DNA from: Astrocystis sublimbata
Lineage: Eukaryota > Ascomycota > Sordariomycetes > Xylariales > Xylariaceae
Direction of reading: 5' to 3'
Assembly: GCA_022453515.1 (NCBI GenBank)
Contig: JAJNNY010000051.1
Coordinates: forward strand, 1-64,000
DNA: 64,000 nt
Shown here: positions 10,746-21,009 of the stretch, piece after piece
Layout of the letters: each line of letters starts with the position of its first letter
How positions within the stretch are numbered: the stretch's first letter is position 1
Program-made: the position numbers and the translations under genes
The notes under the pieces: generated by a model
Told to the model about the DNA's origin: nothing
The model's database searches: none
What the model saw: the letters and a program-made list of their open reading frames with translations, nothing else

Positions 10746-13700
10746 CTAGTAAACCTCAAGCACATACCTCCCATCCTCCTTCAGCCTATCAATCTCCTTA
10801 ACCGGATCAACCTTACGACCCGCAGCCTTCGCCTCAGCCGCAATAGCCTCCTTCAGCACATCCGTAACGTCAGGCACGGGCCACGTCGGCCCACACAGAT
10901 AAAACGCGCCTTCCTTCTTGATGTACGCGCTCACGATGTCGTTGATGGTCTGCCGCATGCGGTCCTGGATGTAGATCTTCTGCGGCTGGTCGCGCGAGAA
11001 GGCCGCGCCTAGCAGCGTGATGACGCCGGCGTCGAGGTACGCTTCCCATTCTTCGCCGTAGAGGTACTCCTCGCGCTGGTGGCGGGAGCCGAGGTACAGC
11101 AGGATGGCGCCGATCTCCTTGCCCTGCGCCTTTTGCATCGCGCGGTACTGCACGAAGGCGCGGAAGGGCGCGAGACCGGTGCCCAGACCGGCCATGATGA
11201 GGGGTGCGTCGTCGCGCGTCGGCAGCTTCATGACGGAGGGCTTGACGGAGGCGGTCAGGGCGGCGCCGACGGGCAGGCGGCTTAGGTAGCGCGTGGCTTG
11301 GCCGTAGCGTGTGCGTCCCTTGGTGTCGACCCAGTCGACAACGACGATCATGAGAGCGACGGCGTTGGGAGTCACGGCTTGGGCGGAAGCGATGGAGTAT
11401 TCACGGCGTTTCAGGGGACCGACTAGGCGGACGAGCTCGGGGAAGCTGGGACGAGCAGACTTGAATTCTTCGAGGATGTCGGCAAAGGTGAGGGTGTCGA
11501 CCTCGGAGCGGTGCTTGAAGTCCTCGGCACCGTCGGCGGCACCGAGCGAGGCCAGCTTCTTCTTCTCCAGCTCGTCGGTGGCGAATTCGGCCAATTGCTC
11601 GTAGAAGCGCTTGGGCGGCTTGCCGAAGATGTCGATGCCCTGCGTCAAGGTCTGGTATACGGTGCGTGTCTCGACCACGGCTGAGCTGTCGCGGGATGGG
11701 ATCTGGACGAGTTCGCCTGCATTCAGGCCGTAGGACTCGATGAACTCGAGGACCATCTCGGGGTCGTTCTCGGCGTGGATTCCAAGAGCCTCACCGATCT
11801 TGTAGGTGAGACCAGAGGTGCCCAGGTCGAACTCGATGTGGAAGATGTTTCGGTCGTATGTGTCGGGTGTGAGTCTGCGGTTCTCCTTGACGTGGATGGT
11901 GTATGTCTGAACAGACAGATCGGGCCGGAGGTTGATGCTGGTGCCGTAGGCCTCCTTGAAGGCGAGACCCTTAGCAGCGGCATCCCAGCTGCTGAGCTGG
12001 AGTTCGGGCTCGGTTTCTTGCTTGTTGAACGGTACAAAGCTGTTGACCTTGAACGTCTTGGCTTCGCTGGGGTTTTCGCTTGAAGCTTCAGCCCAAGACT
12101 CTGGAACTTCAACCTGCTTCAGGCACTTGCCCACAGCGTCAATGCACTCCTCGACGATGGCGTGGTTGCCCTCGGCGTGCGAAAGCTTCAGTAGGAAGTC
12201 CTTGTCCAAATCAGGCTTGGCGACCTGGAGGAAGCTGAGTGAGAGCAGGAGCTGAGAAGCATCGGCATCGTTTTCAAAAGCAGGGGAGAGTGCGCTGTCC
12301 AGAACGTGAAGAGAGAGCTTTCTCTTCTGGATGTCGTGGCGCACGGACTCGGGGAATCTCTTCTCGATCTCCTCCTCCTTGAAGTTGGGTAGCCGCAGAA
12401 GCAGCTTTCCGCCAGCCTTCACGGTTTGGGAGATAGCGAGGTCCTTCAATAGTCTCTCGTCGCCCACCACCACGACGTTAGCTTCCTCGGCTGGGTATGG
12501 TGCGTCGAGAGTCTTCTGCGAGGATCGTAGATCTGTGCGGACGGCACCGCCCTGGACAAGGTTGTCGTGCGATTCGCCCAGGTAGATATGGCTGTCTTCA
12601 TCCTGGGAAAGGAGATTGCCCACGACTGCAGGGGTGAGGAGTGCTTTCGAGTCGTCGGTATCCCAGAAAATGTATTGCTCGGCAGCCTCCAGCTGAGGAA
12701 GCGAGATCTTCGACTCCGCCGTCGCTTTACCCGTGCTTGGGGAGATGATGGCAGCAATGGCCGAGGGTGTCAGGACTTGCGACGCAGCGTACTTGACATC
12801 GGCTACCGCTGGTGCGGTGGCCCATTTGGAAGAGAATGCAACAGTGGTCAGGATATCGGAGTACAAGGCCGATTGAATCGAGGCGTCCGAGACAGCATTC
12901 TCGCTAGCCACCTGGCCCAAAACGTTGATCTTCTGCACTGAAGTGGGGAGGACCTTGATGAAGGCCTCTTCGATGAAGGGACGATAGATGCGTACACTGA
13001 CAACACCGACCTTAGCGCCGCCGGTAGCAAGTTTTGCGACAACTTGCTTGGCAAGCTGGGCCTCGACGCTGCCGAAGACAACATATACGGTATCGGGTGA
13101 CTCGTGGCCAGCATACTCGAAGGGCTCGTATTCGGTGCCGAGCTCGCCGTTGAACGCCTGGAGAAGCTCGAAAACCTTGCCGGCACTATCGAGGCGCGTG
13201 TTGAGGTTGTCGACAGACTGGGACAGGTTGTTGAAGATCTTGGCAACACCAGTCTGGCTGAGCACATCGACCACTCGCAATGTCTCACGAGAAGTGCGGA
13301 CACCGTCATAGACATGCAGGGTGGGGACGATCTTGGCCATCAATGTGGCGAGCAGCGACATGTGCTGAGACTCGTAGGCAGAGGCGCTCGACACTAATGC
13401 CAGACCAAGCTCTTCGGCTATTTGCAGAGCGCTCCCATACTCAGCGACGAGACCACTCTCCGAGGCGTAGTTCACGGCAGCTACATGCGCAACGAAGGGG
13501 CTGGCAACTCCGTAGAGCAGGGACAGCTGGTCCAGGGCAGATCGCAAGTGGTGTAGGCTCGATGAGGGTGCCAGCAATGTCTGCGGTATGTGGCGCTTGC
13601 TCAGATCGAAATCCTTGGAGAAGATGTAGCCCAGCGCAAAGGCACCGGCGCCAGTGCGAGTCTGGAGCGACTGAACGGCGGTGGTGTAGCCATGGATGTT

Positions 13701-13976
13701 CTTCTCTTCGCTGGAGGCCCAGTCCTTCACGGCAACGTCCAAGTCAAAAGTCTCGGGCGAGTAGGAGAAGATCTTATCGGAAAGAGCGTATGCGACTTGT
13801 TGGACGAGCAATTGACCAGTGGCATAGGTCGGGCCTGATATCGAAGACAGTTGCACAGGCTGGCCAAATGGAAGACCTGCGGACTGTTTGGTGAACTCGG
13901 TACGCTTTGTCGTAGACTCTGGCACTGTCACAGAGTGGCCAGCAAGGTTGCCGCCACTTTCTTGACTTGAAGCCAT
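10746..13976 (-). CDS. MET10: Sulfite reductase [NADPH] flavoprotein subunit
   Basis: A single intronless frame of 1076 residues, the usual size for fungal MET10 proteins. In sulfate assimilation this subunit passes electrons from NADPH through FAD to the hemoprotein subunit, which reduces sulfite to sulfide in the cytosol. The first about 430 residues resemble the pyruvate:ferredoxin-oxidoreductase-like domain found in MET10 (from PTYATGQLLVQQVAYALSDK). The FAD-binding part starts near residue 700 (RRLTPDTYDRNIFHIEF) and includes RREYSIASAQ; the NADPH-binding part has GLGTGLAPFRAFVQYRA, EEYLYGEEWEAYL and YLCGPTWPVPDV. The C-terminus ends in the aromatic VLEVY expected of this flavin reductase fold. 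The start at 13976 is the first ATG and gives the full family length. No frame breaks are seen over 3.2 kb, which argues that indels elsewhere in the window are not general sequencing noise. Confidence 0.95.
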   Translation of the reverse strand: MASSQESGGNLAGHSVTVPESTTKRTEFTKQSAGLPFGQPVQLSSISGPTYATGQLLVQQVAYALSDKIFSYSPETFDLDVAVKDWASSEEKNIHGYTTAVQSLQTRTGAGAFALGYIFSKDFDLSKRHIPQTLLAPSSSLHHLRSALDQLSLLYGVASPFVAHVAAVNYASESGLVAEYGSALQIAEELGLALVSSASAYESQHMSLLATLMAKIVPTLHVYDGVRTSRETLRVVDVLSQTGVAKIFNNLSQSVDNLNTRLDSAGKVFELLQAFNGELGTEYEPFEYAGHESPDTVYVVFGSVEAQLAKQVVAKLATGGAKVGVVSVRIYRPFIEEAFIKVLPTSVQKINVLGQVASENAVSDASIQSALYSDILTTVAFSSKWATAPAVADVKYAASQVLTPSAIAAIISPSTGKATAESKISLPQLEAAEQYIFWDTDDSKALLTPAVVGNLLSQDEDSHIYLGESHDNLVQGGAVRTDLRSSQKTLDAPYPAEEANVVVVGDERLLKDLAISQTVKAGGKLLLRLPNFKEEEIEKRFPESVRHDIQKRKLSLHVLDSALSPAFENDADASQLLLSLSFLQVAKPDLDKDFLLKLSHAEGNHAIVEECIDAVGKCLKQVEVPESWAEASSENPSEAKTFKVNSFVPFNKQETEPELQLSSWDAAAKGLAFKEAYGTSINLRPDLSVQTYTIHVKENRRLTPDTYDRNIFHIEFDLGTSGLTYKIGEALGIHAENDPEMVLEFIESYGLNAGELVQIPSRDSSAVVETRTVYQTLTQGIDIFGKPPKRFYEQLAEFATDELEKKKLASLGAADGAEDFKHRSEVDTLTFADILEEFKSARPSFPELVRLVGPLKRREYSIASAQAVTPNAVALMIVVVDWVDTKGRTRYGQATRYLSRLPVGAALTASVKPSVMKLPTRDDAPLIMAGLGTGLAPFRAFVQYRAMQKAQGKEIGAILLYLGSRHQREEYLYGEEWEAYLDAGVITLLGAAFSRDQPQKIYIQDRMRQTINDIVSAYIKKEGAFYLCGPTWPVPDVTDVLKEAIAAEAKAAGRKVDPVKEIDRLKEDGRYVLEVY

Positions 13977-15064
13977 CGTGACCGGTTAGCGAGCAGTGTG
14001 TGATATGTCGGATACAATTGAACCAGCAAGATCCCAAGAACCACTACCAGTACAGCTGATGCACTGCAATGATATTGTTCTCAAAGGGAATCGTTGGCGG
14101 TCACAACAATTGATTAGCGACTGTATGAACCGGTCACTCGAGGGAAGCAGTATCAAACACACAACAGACAAAAAGCAGACTTCACTTCAGACCTGGCCTC
14201 GACACGACCAACCAGAAAAGTCCGAAAAAAAAAACTAAAACCCCAATCCATGACCGCTACCGCTACCGCTACCCCAGATGATAGTCGCAAAGGCTAACGG
14301 TAGCCATGGTGTTATTCGCAGACTGCGATTGCGCAAGAGACGCCAGTCGCGGCAAGCGGGTATCGGTGGGCGTCGTCAGTATCCGCTCGGGCGGGATGGA
14401 CATGAATTTAGCATGTGGCAGAGGCTGAAAAATGCATTTCCCACCCACATTTCGCATTGGAAGCCCATGATCACGCAATGCGCCGCTACTCCCCATGCGG
14501 CTAGACAGCCAAGCACCATCTTGAGTCGAGCCGCTCGCCTTGGCCTTGTCCGCGAATCAGATCTCATGGTTATGGCATGCTAGATTTCCTCATCGGGCCT
14601 AACGTCTTGCTTGCCGTCGAGCTTACATATCGTAGTCTCCGATTTATCTCCGATTGTCCATTAACATCAGTATCAAAGGAGCTTTCAGACATTCTCATAT
14701 AATGATTATAAGGAAGATATGAGATAGGTTATTTGATTGATATCGTGCAGAACTATACTTTTAGCTTTTCTTGGTGGCGGCTTAGATTCTTTTTCTATTA
14801 CATTAGCTGTTCATTATCTGGCGAGAGCGAGACTAAGGTTTAATATTAATAGATGATACTATGGTTTTTATGCTAGAATTAAGAATACAGCATGTAATGG
14901 TCTCTGTGGTACTTTATTGTTGCATCATGTGATCATTTAGATGATTCAATCAAGTTGACTAACCACTAGCTGTGAATTCGTGAGATGGGAGGATATTAAT
15001 TCAGTTATAAAGCCACTGTGGTCCATCGCACACAACTTGAACAGTTTTCGAAGAAATGGACGCA
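13977..15064. other. Intergenic upstream of MET10
   Basis: Contains the MET10 promoter and leader, three CCGCTA repeats at about 14253-14272, and an AT-rich tract from about 14700 to 15050 leading to the tRNA gene. No coding frame is supported. Confidence 0.5.
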
Positions 15065-15155
15065 GGGTTTGGTGGTCTAGTGGTATGATTCTCGCTTAGG
15101 GAAAACCCTAAAGCTGTTTGCGAGAGGTCCCGGGTTCAATCCCCGGCCAAACCCA
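15065..15155 (+). tRNA. tRNA-Pro (anticodon AGG) with intron
   Basis: The acceptor stem pairs GGGTTTG (15065-15071) with CAAACCC (15148-15154), with discriminator A at 15155. The T arm is CCGGG-TTCAATC-CCCGG. The D arm carries TAGTGGTAT, as in yeast proline tRNA. The anticodon stem is CTCGC/GCGAG; the loop reads TT-AGG-G and is interrupted by an intron of about 17 nt (15102-15118) one base 3' of the anticodon, the canonical position for nuclear tRNA introns. Confidence 0.93.
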
Positions 15156-15505
15156 ATTGTTTTGTCTCGTTTTGCTGACTTTGTTCCGGGCTTAAAATCC
15201 TTTTGACGCTCTTCCTGCCCAGAAGTGTGTTACGAAGAGGTAATGGATGGATGGATGAATGAATGGGTCGGTCGGTCATCTTACTTACCGGGACCACGTG
15301 CTCTTTTAATTCTTAATGACATTAAGGTCAAGTGAGCTATATAGATATTCGAAGTTATCTAAAGGAAGGAAAAGGGGAGGGAGGGAGGGAGGGAGGCCAT
15401 ATATAAGAAATAAAAGATATAGATTAATAGTGATGTAATTAAACGCAACAACAGTGCAAGGAAAGATATATCTATATACAAATAATTCTTCTATTTTTTC
15501 CGCTC
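15156..15505. other. Short intergenic with simple repeats
   Basis: Holds tetranucleotide runs (GGAT/GAAT at about 15242-15265; GAGG at about 15377-15396), a CACGTG hexamer at about 15296-15301, and the 3' flank of the solute-binding-protein gene. No coding frame. Confidence 0.6.
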
Positions 15506-16658
15506 CTAAATGTGATCGTGAAGAGAGCTTGGCCCCTGCGGCGTGCCCACCTTGCTCTCAAAGAAGAACCGCAATCTTTCCACACGGGCACGATCTGCCA
15601 AGAAGCGCTGAAACTCAGTCGGATCAGTAGACGGAATATCAATGAGCTCGGGAAAGCCAGCAGGGGCGGGCACGTCTCTGCGCACGCTCCAGACCCCCGT
15701 GTTCTGCTGGTATTCTTTGCTCAGAATGAAGTTGTGCAGCAGCTTTGCGCCCTCCGGGTGCGGCGCGTCCTTCAAGATCGCCGCTCGCTGTGGCCATGTG
15801 TTGAAGTGCCCTTTGGTTGGGATGGAGATGTTGAGGGGCGCGGAAGGACGCAGGCCCACGATGGATGTGAACGTCGCTGCTGCAGTGCAGTTGGGTGAGG
15901 ATATGAGTGTCGCTGCTGTTTGTGTGCCGCGCACCCATCGTGGGTTTTGCGCTAATAGCGCGTCGAACCATTCGAGTCCGAAATCTTGGAGGCTATAAAG
16001 CAGAGTTGTTAGACTAGATCAATATTATTTTGTAATAAAATGGTACTTACATCAGATCAAAAGCGTAGAGACTGGCGTCGTCGTCCGTCGGATACGTGAG
16101 AACCAACTTATTCTTGAACTCGGGCTTCAGAAAGTCACTGAACTCCATCGGACCATCGGCGACGCGATCCATGTTCCACGTGAACGTCCAGGGATAGACG
16201 GCAGTGGCGTGCCATGCGCCGCGGATGTCCCTGTATGCAGGGTATAATTTGTTGTAGTCGAGGGGTTGGTAATGCAGAAGAGCCCCTTCCTGGTCCCAGC
16301 GGGGGTAGTCATGTAGGGACTGCAAGATGATACTGTCGACGTAGAGATCCTCAGTCGGTCGGATGAGTTGACGATCTATATCACCGTCTTGGTACTTGGA
16401 GAGGTCCACGGTAAGGTTGAGTGTCATCTTCGGGAAGCGTGTCTCGAAAGCGGCTTTGAGCCCGTCTTGTTGCATGGCCTCATCCCCGCCGTGCCAGCAG
16501 GTCACGACGCCGCCTTCGGCGACCGCGGCATCGTATATCTCGTCGATGGTCCTTGTCTCGACCTCTGGAGCGCCATTGAACCCGAGGAGATTGTCGTATG
16601 CTGTAACGCATGTACTCAGTAGGAGTGTGTTGACGACGAATGGCTGAAGGCGAAACAT
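15506..16658 (-). CDS. Secreted periplasmic-binding-like protein
   Basis: Two exons, 16658-16051 and 15992-15506, give 364 residues; the intron has GTAAGT, a CTAAC branch and TATAG, and phase 2 is kept. The N-terminus is a signal peptide (MFRLQPFVVNTLLLSTCVTA). The body resembles bacterial type-2 extracellular solute-binding proteins of ABC importers for ferric iron and similar solutes: VVTCWHGGDEAMQQDGLKAA near the start, a middle GAWHATAVYPWTFTWNMD, a hinge-like SDFLKPEFKNKLVLTYP, and a C-terminal part with AAAILxDAPHPEGAKL-like spacing. In bacteria such proteins deliver solutes to a membrane ABC importer. Fungi have no such importer, so a free secreted binding or scavenging role is more likely; the ligand is unknown. 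I see no ABC genes nearby. It lies 1.6 kb downstream, on the same strand, of the MurQ-kinase gene. Confidence 0.8.
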
Positions 16659-18265
16659 GATGCTAGGTTTAGAAGACGGTTTCGGAGACGATGGAGATGT
16701 GACTGTAGAGCGTGCTGTTGAATGATTGTAGCCTTCGGGGAACTGGCTCTTATATCACTGAACAAGGCCTTGTTCGCTTTCGTATTCATCGTATCTGCAA
16801 GCAAGAATAATCAATAACATACCCTGCGAAGAACACAATGTCTGTTACTATGCGCCTCGCGATGCATCAGCCTTCGTGTATTAGTCGCATCTTGCCAAGC
16901 GTTTTCAGGGGTGCCATTGTCGGTTCAAGATATAAATAACTTGACGTATATCTTATAATGCCTAGTCAATTGAGCAGCGGAATAAAGTTGAAGCAGTAGG
17001 TATGCCTGCATCAGTGAAACTTGGCGATATTTTAGACGATACTTTGACGTCGAAGCCCTCTTCGTACGGACATCTGTATAGCTGACTGAGCCGAGACCCT
17101 TCTGGTCAGAGAGAGTTAATTTAGGCAAGTACTCTGTTGTTGACTAGGTAGTCTGCAATTGAGTTCTAACGTGAGATTGACAGTTTTGGCAAGTGCTTAG
17201 TGAGAGTCTGAAGTTCGCATTAGGTGTCGGAAATACAACCGTCATCTCGGAGCCACATGTTGAAAGGTCTCAATAATCCCGACTTGAAACTGACAGGCAT
17301 TGACTGACGATGCGCAGCTATCGATGACTGATAGATACATCACCTTAACTGGCGCCATTTCAAGATTTTTATACCGCCTCTTGTGCTAATAGCTCTGTCC
17401 AAATTGTTCCAGTTGGGAATCGTCAGCCACACTCACACTGCACAGGATGTACTTACCTTCAAATAATATACCCAAACACAATTGCGTCGTCTTTTGGACC
17501 CATTCGCACATTAATACGGTAGACTACAAGGGACAAAGATCAGGTTGATTTTAGTATCGCCAAGCTTTTGTCAGCACTGTCTCTTGCAATTACAGGCAGA
17601 TCACCGCCTGCAGTTGTGATTTTCAGAACTGGGAGTGGGTGGTTTCAATTCAAGAACTCTCTCTCTCTAGGCCTCAATCCACTTCATTATTGAGCAGTAT
17701 TGGCTTGGCCGGATACTTTTTTCAACTATTTGAGCTCATATGAGAGTCGAAAATGTCATATTGTCCAGTCGCCACGAGTCATAAGAGCTTGTACAGCATC
17801 AACAAGTGCATTCGCAATTATCCGTCGCCGCCATCGCTGGCGAAGCATGCGACTAATGATCCTCCCCAATCCGACACATTCAGCCGCCATGTTGCTCACT
17901 ACTTTATCTCCGACTCAATTCATCTCTTCGATGGTCCTTAAGCTGGCGATGTAAGCAATTGAGCAATTCCGACATCTTTGATCGTCAAGGTTGGCACATG
18001 AACGCCTGTATCTGGCGATCTAATACTACGGTCGCGCATACAGCATCACGACCCCTAGTGCCCAAACGTCTCCCGGCGCTTTGCGCGTTCTTCAAGTAAG
18101 CAGCTTGACGAGACCGTGAGGTATAACACTCCCCCCAGGACTGCCCATATACCGCAGCGGAAAATGCGAAAAGGTATATTTCCGTCCCTGGAGAGAAAGA
18201 GGATTTACTGGAATCTTGTGTCCTGCTTCCTGAAGCTCCATATGCAAATCAAAATTCGACAGCGA
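16659..18265. other. Intergenic, no supported gene
   Basis: AT-rich with several short open frames (for example 17700-17954) that have no motif, no splice support and poor composition. The part next to 16658 is the promoter of the solute-binding-protein gene. Confidence 0.5.
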
Positions 18266-20453
18266 TCATGAAACATCAAGTAATTGAGCTTGAGCTCCTA
18301 CAAGAGCTGGCTGACTGATGGTTTCGGTACGCTTGAATAACCCGCACTTTGTCTTAAGCTTGGCCAGGAGCATGTTCCTATAAAGTTCGTTCTGCATCAT
18401 TCCCCCAGCTAGCACAAGGCCTGAATTCGTTGGGTTGATTTTGCCGCCTTGAACCAGCATCGCTACCATCTCCACGAGACTCGACACCCCTTTCTGAACG
18501 ATGCGCCTTGCCTCAGGATCAGAGCCAGCCATAGAGAGGACAATCTTAGCTACGCTGGCAACACGCTTTGTTATCTCATTCGTCCTGCGAGACGCCTCGC
18601 GCAAAGTTTCATGCGAGCCAAGTATCATGCTCAAGAGGTCTTGGGGCTGGGACCTCGGATGGAGCTTCTTGAAATACTCAAAGATCGCATTCGCAAGAGG
18701 CGGCAGCTTCTGATCACCACACCGCACATTGTGTAGATCGGACAAATGCAGCGTTGAGCGCAGCGCTTCTCGTCCTATACTGTATCCAGACCCGTCGTCA
18801 CCAAGAAGATGCCCCCAACCGCCGACGCGATGTTTTTGCTGAAACCGGCCGTCCACGTTGACGTAGTTTACCGTGATGGATCCCGTTCCGGCAATAAGAA
18901 CAATCACACAGTCAAGATCTGGCGTGCTAGCGGTCGACGCTAGAAGGAGTTCAACATCGGTGCTGATCTTGAGTTTATCCCTTGCAGGAAGGCCGAATGC
19001 CTCGCAAAGCGATTTTTCAACATCCGATGACAGTAATGGTCTGCCATAGCCTGCCATACCTATCCACGCAGATGCAAACTTTAGACCTCGCAATTCACGG
19101 CCCACGGTAGCCTTGAAGTTGTCTGCAGCCCCTTGGACTGCTTTGGAGATAGTGGCAATCGCATTGCTCACGCCCACATCAGTTCTGTGAGGACTAATAG
19201 TCAGCATGCTGGCCTAGTCACAAGTATCAGAAAACGTACATATTACACGGCCCTGCCGCGCCCATTCCGATCTCTCCGTCAACTGATATGATGACAGCGT
19301 TGCAGCTAGTCCCTCCAGCATCGACACATAGGACTAGACTTTTGTCATAACTCTTCTCTTTTAGTGCTATTTCGCGAGCTTCTTTGAACACGTGAGCAAG
19401 TACGCCGTTATTGCGGCGAAGCCTTTCCTTTGCCTCTTCCACGGATGTCTTCAGCACAATTGTCACAGCGGCAAGCCTCACGGACCCATGACAACGCTCA
19501 AGGATCTTATCTAGCTCCTCATCTGATTGAGTGCAGTCGCCGCTACCGCTGCTAATAAACCGGAGGATGTTCCTAGCCCGCTGCTTCAGCTTCAGATTGC
19601 TGGCTTTTACGTCGATCATCTATGCCAAGTCAGTCGCGCTACGTAACTTAGCGTAGTTCTATTGTAAAACACTTACCAAATTCCTATAAGTTTTTCCAAG
19701 CTTGATCATAATGCCGGTGCTAATCATATTCAGAATGAGCTTCGTTACTGTGCCAGCTTTCATCCTTGTACTGCCAGTAACCGCTTCAGGTCCTGTCACG
19801 GCGGAGATCAGGTAGTCTGCATTTTTCTCAGTCTCGGCCGCAGAGGGCGAGACGCAAACAAGCGCAACTGTGGTCACGCCTAGTGACTTCGCATAGGCCA
19901 ATCCACCAAGCACGTACGGCGTGCGGCCGGACGATGCGATCCCGATCAAGGAGTCTACCTCTGGGTTCAACTTGAAGCTTTGCAGATCGACCTCGGCCCC
20001 GCCCCGATCATCTTCAGCGCCCTCTTTAGCTTGGCGAAGAGCGTAGTCGCCGCCAGCTATGAGCGCTATGAACTTATCAGGCGGCGCTGAGTATGTTGGG
20101 GGTATTTCCGATGCATCAAGAACACCCAACCTGTTTATGGATAAGCGGAATCGTCAGTCTAATAAGTTGTTCTGAGACGAAGCCAGAAGTGACAAGTAGA
20201 ACGAGCTGATTTACCTTCCGCTTGTCCCAGCGCCAATGTAAAAGACCCGACCACCATTGCGCACGCGGTCAGATAGGGTGTCAATGACCTGCGCAATGAC
20301 TGGGATGCATCGTTCAGCTGCCAACGGGACCTCGCGGTCTTCACGATTGAGCATTTGACATAGCTCGACAGTTGATACCCGATCAATATCCACCGTTCGA
20401 GCGTTGTGATCCTCCGTCTGCAGGCCCTCGAGCTGTACGGCAGGGGTAGACAT
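18266..20453 (-). CDS. MurQ-type etherase fused to BadF/NAGK sugar kinase
   Basis: Four exons in transcript order, 20453-20215, 20130-19677, 19619-19240 and 19193-18266, encode 666 residues; every junction keeps phase, though the third intron is only 46 nt. Residues 1-310 are an N-acetylmuramic acid 6-phosphate etherase (SIS fold): [20 protein letters not shown] with Glu88, then KEGAEDD with Glu119, exactly 31 residues apart as are Glu83 and Glu114 of E. coli MurQ, and GSTRMKAGTVTKLILNM. Residues 325-666 are a BadF/BadG/N-acetylglucosamine-kinase type ATPase: VDAGGT (phosphate 1, 331-336), LIAGTGSI (phosphate 2), GGWGHLLGDDGSGYSIGREA and LVLAGGMMQNE (adenosine site). MurQ removes the lactyl ether from MurNAc-6-phosphate to give GlcNAc-6-phosphate; the kinase could make the 6-phosphate substrate. 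A protein doing both would convert free MurNAc to GlcNAc-6-phosphate in the cytosol. No signal peptide is seen. Alternatively the MurQ part is a GCKR-like sugar-phosphate sensor, but the catalytic pair argues against that. Confidence 0.92.
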
Positions 20454-21009
20454 GGCGCCTATCGCTTACCTCGATCTCGTACCCTTGATTGAAGTCTCAC
20501 GCGTGGTGCAATTGGCTGCACGCAAGAATCAAAACGCAGATAGTGGTGATTGGTTGTGAATTATACAGAAAGCGATTGGCGCGCCACCATCTGCATGAAC
20601 TCCGACCTCACGCCGGTGCGGACGCCGGGGCGGCTTCGTTCCGCCATCATTGTCACCCGTTCCTGGTGATCGGCATCGCAGCTCTTTGTTCCCCGCACCG
20701 TTGGTTGCCCACTCCGGCGGGGGGCGTACGATACTTTTTCTTCGTGAGACTGTTTTCATTGTTCCTGTTAGGTGTGTGGAACTGTTGGTTCCGTGCCGGC
20801 TCGAGTTGCGGTAAGTGTAGATCTGCGTTTGTATGAAGTTCACAGATAAGCCTCAATGAGTATGTGGCATTGATAGCTCACTAGTCGATAGATCCCATGT
20901 TGATACTCTTCGTGTTGGGTATAACTATATACGAGACGTGCCCACACTGCCAGTCCAAGGTCTCAAGACAACAGTGAAAGATTCGCTTGAAAACCTCGAG
21001 CTTCAAATA
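20454..21009. promoter_or_regulatory. Shared divergent promoter with CCAAT boxes
   Basis: This 556-bp gap separates the starts of the MurQ-kinase (minus) and the UNC93-like transporter (plus). Three ATTGG elements at 20511-20515, 20549-20553 and 20575-20579 read as CCAAT on the minus strand, 58-126 bp upstream of the MurQ-kinase start, the usual distance for fungal CCAAT-box binding. No clear TATA box is visible on the transporter side. Co-regulation is inferred from the shared region only. Confidence 0.45.
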
